From the NCBI GenBank assembly GCA_022482625.1, contig JAKVOU010000001.1, positions 974,784 to 1,038,783 of the forward strand: a DNA stretch of 64,000 nucleotides, written 5' to 3'. This DNA is from Spirochaetia bacterium. Lineage in GTDB: Bacteria > Spirochaetota > Spirochaetia > Sphaerochaetales > Sphaerochaetaceae. A program made the position numbers and the translations under genes. Positions 63,422 to 64,000 of the stretch are shown piece after piece; the first letter of the stretch is position 1; each line of letters opens with the position of its first letter. The notes under the pieces are model-generated. The model saw nothing but the letters and a program-made list of their open reading frames with translations, made no database searches and was not told where the DNA came from.

Positions 63422-64000
63422 ATGAAAGGGAAGCATATTTTCTTAGGCGATTCCACCAAGGATGATGTACAGGGATTGTTCAAGCCATTGGCAACAGTCA
63501 TCATTATCTTTCTGGTTTTCGCAGCCTTGAAGGCAACCAGTGCAGTAGTCGTGCCTATTGTATTTGCGGTTTTTGTCGTACTCATCCTCAATCCGCTTTT
63601 AGCAAAACTCGATTCACTGCATTTTCCTCTATGGTGCACAACCTTGCTAGGTATGACACTTTTCATAGCTTTCCTGGCAGCAGCAGGATGGTTGATGTTC
63701 ATAACCATACAAAAACTGATTGTAGGACTTCCTCCTTATGCCAGCAGAATTTCAATCTTTGACAATATGCTTACGGACAAGCTGAGACCGTTCATCAATA
63801 TTCCGATAGGCCAGACTATTTTGTCAAAACTGGATGTTGATTGGGTAAATATCCTGCTTACCAGTCTCACCAATATTTCTTCCCAGTTTGCCAATATCAT
63901 CGCGAATGTACTGTTGGTAGCTGTCTTTACCCTTTTCATCCTGTTGGAAAGGACAACGTTCATTCCCAAGTTGATTGACGCAGCATCAAAAGACCAAAGC
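63422..64000 (+). CDS. AI-2E family transporter (3' end outside window)
   Basis: The first 193 residues of a membrane protein of the AI-2 exporter/PerM family (PF01594). Helices at about 20-60 (ATVIIIFLVFAALKATSAVVVPIVFAVFVVLILNP in two segments), 70-95, and about 155-180 (FANIIANVLLVAVFTLFILL), the usual order with the LNPLL turn after helix 2. ATG at 63422 has an in-frame TAA six bases upstream and no ribosome-binding site; the promoter places the mRNA start almost at the ATG. Family members export varied substrates, some act as Na+/H+ antiporters, and the AI-2 role is not general. The gene is cut by the right edge. Confidence 0.8.
   Translation, partial: MKGKHIFLGDSTKDDVQGLFKPLATVIIIFLVFAALKATSAVVVPIVFAVFVVLILNPLLAKLDSLHFPLWCTTLLGMTLFIAFLAAAGWLMFITIQKLIVGLPPYASRISIFDNMLTDKLRPFINIPIGQTILSKLDVDWVNILLTSLTNISSQFANIIANVLLVAVFTLFILLERTTFIPKLIDAASKDQS

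Overview
The window looks like a chromosome segment of a diderm, probably anaerobic bacterium. The best guess is a spirochaete of the Sphaerochaeta type. The signs are a short-lipobox lipoprotein, an RND/MMPL exporter beside a beta-barrel-like protein, Wza-like/BY-kinase export genes, QueH, and a large inositol locus with GPH symporters. No rRNA or marker protein allows a firm assignment, so the taxonomy is inference. Base composition is mosaic: about 1-13.6 kb, 26.35-26.9 kb and about 44.85-48.65 kb read clearly more AT-rich than the rest.

Layout. 1-7.1 kb (+): a defence-like operon made of an SNF2-type helicase (cut by the left edge), a 1348-residue adenine methylase and an HNH nuclease, resembling the helicase/methylase part of class 1 DISARM. 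It converges on a two-gene Gabija-type system (OLD-like ATPase/TOPRIM nuclease plus UvrD-like helicase, minus strand, 7.1-10.9 kb). An InlB-repeat/GLUG-repeat lipoprotein follows (11.2-13.2 kb). 14-25.3 kb (-): an efflux/regulation region with three visibly broken genes (MATE transporter, MalT-like LuxR regulator, ABC-2 permease), an AraC-GNAT fusion, a PTS EIIC-like permease, an ABC ATPase and second permease, a DHA2 MFS exporter, and a PadR regulator with near-identical operators at its own promoter and at the MFS promoter. 25.4-26.4 kb: a solitary Dam-like methylase. 26.9-29.7 kb: an HD-GYP and a GGDEF protein (c-di-GMP turnover). 30-37.9 kb: barrel-like protein plus RND exporter, cardiolipin synthase, an ImmA/IrrE-like protein lacking HExxH, QueH, and a membrane TPR protein.

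38-56 kb: an inositol catabolism region. Genes for IolB, IolE, IolD, IolI, two IolG-type dehydrogenases, a GPH symporter, a split transketolase and an iron alcohol dehydrogenase all point left and end at a strong terminator. A second unit (two more Gfo/Idh dehydrogenases, a paralogous GPH symporter) lies behind a divergent LacI regulator, with an AraC regulator between. No iolC, iolJ or iolA is present. Together with the transketolase pair and a 4-hydroxybutyrate-dehydrogenase-type reductase, this suggests an unphosphorylated, transketolase-based exit from the inositol pathway. That is the most interesting hypothesis in the window.

57.3-64 kb: tRNA-Leu(CAA) with its own terminator, a BY-kinase with an internal Tyr/Gly-rich segment, an SLBB export protein, GDPD, TrmJ, and the start of an AI-2E family protein with a promoter that implies a leaderless mRNA.
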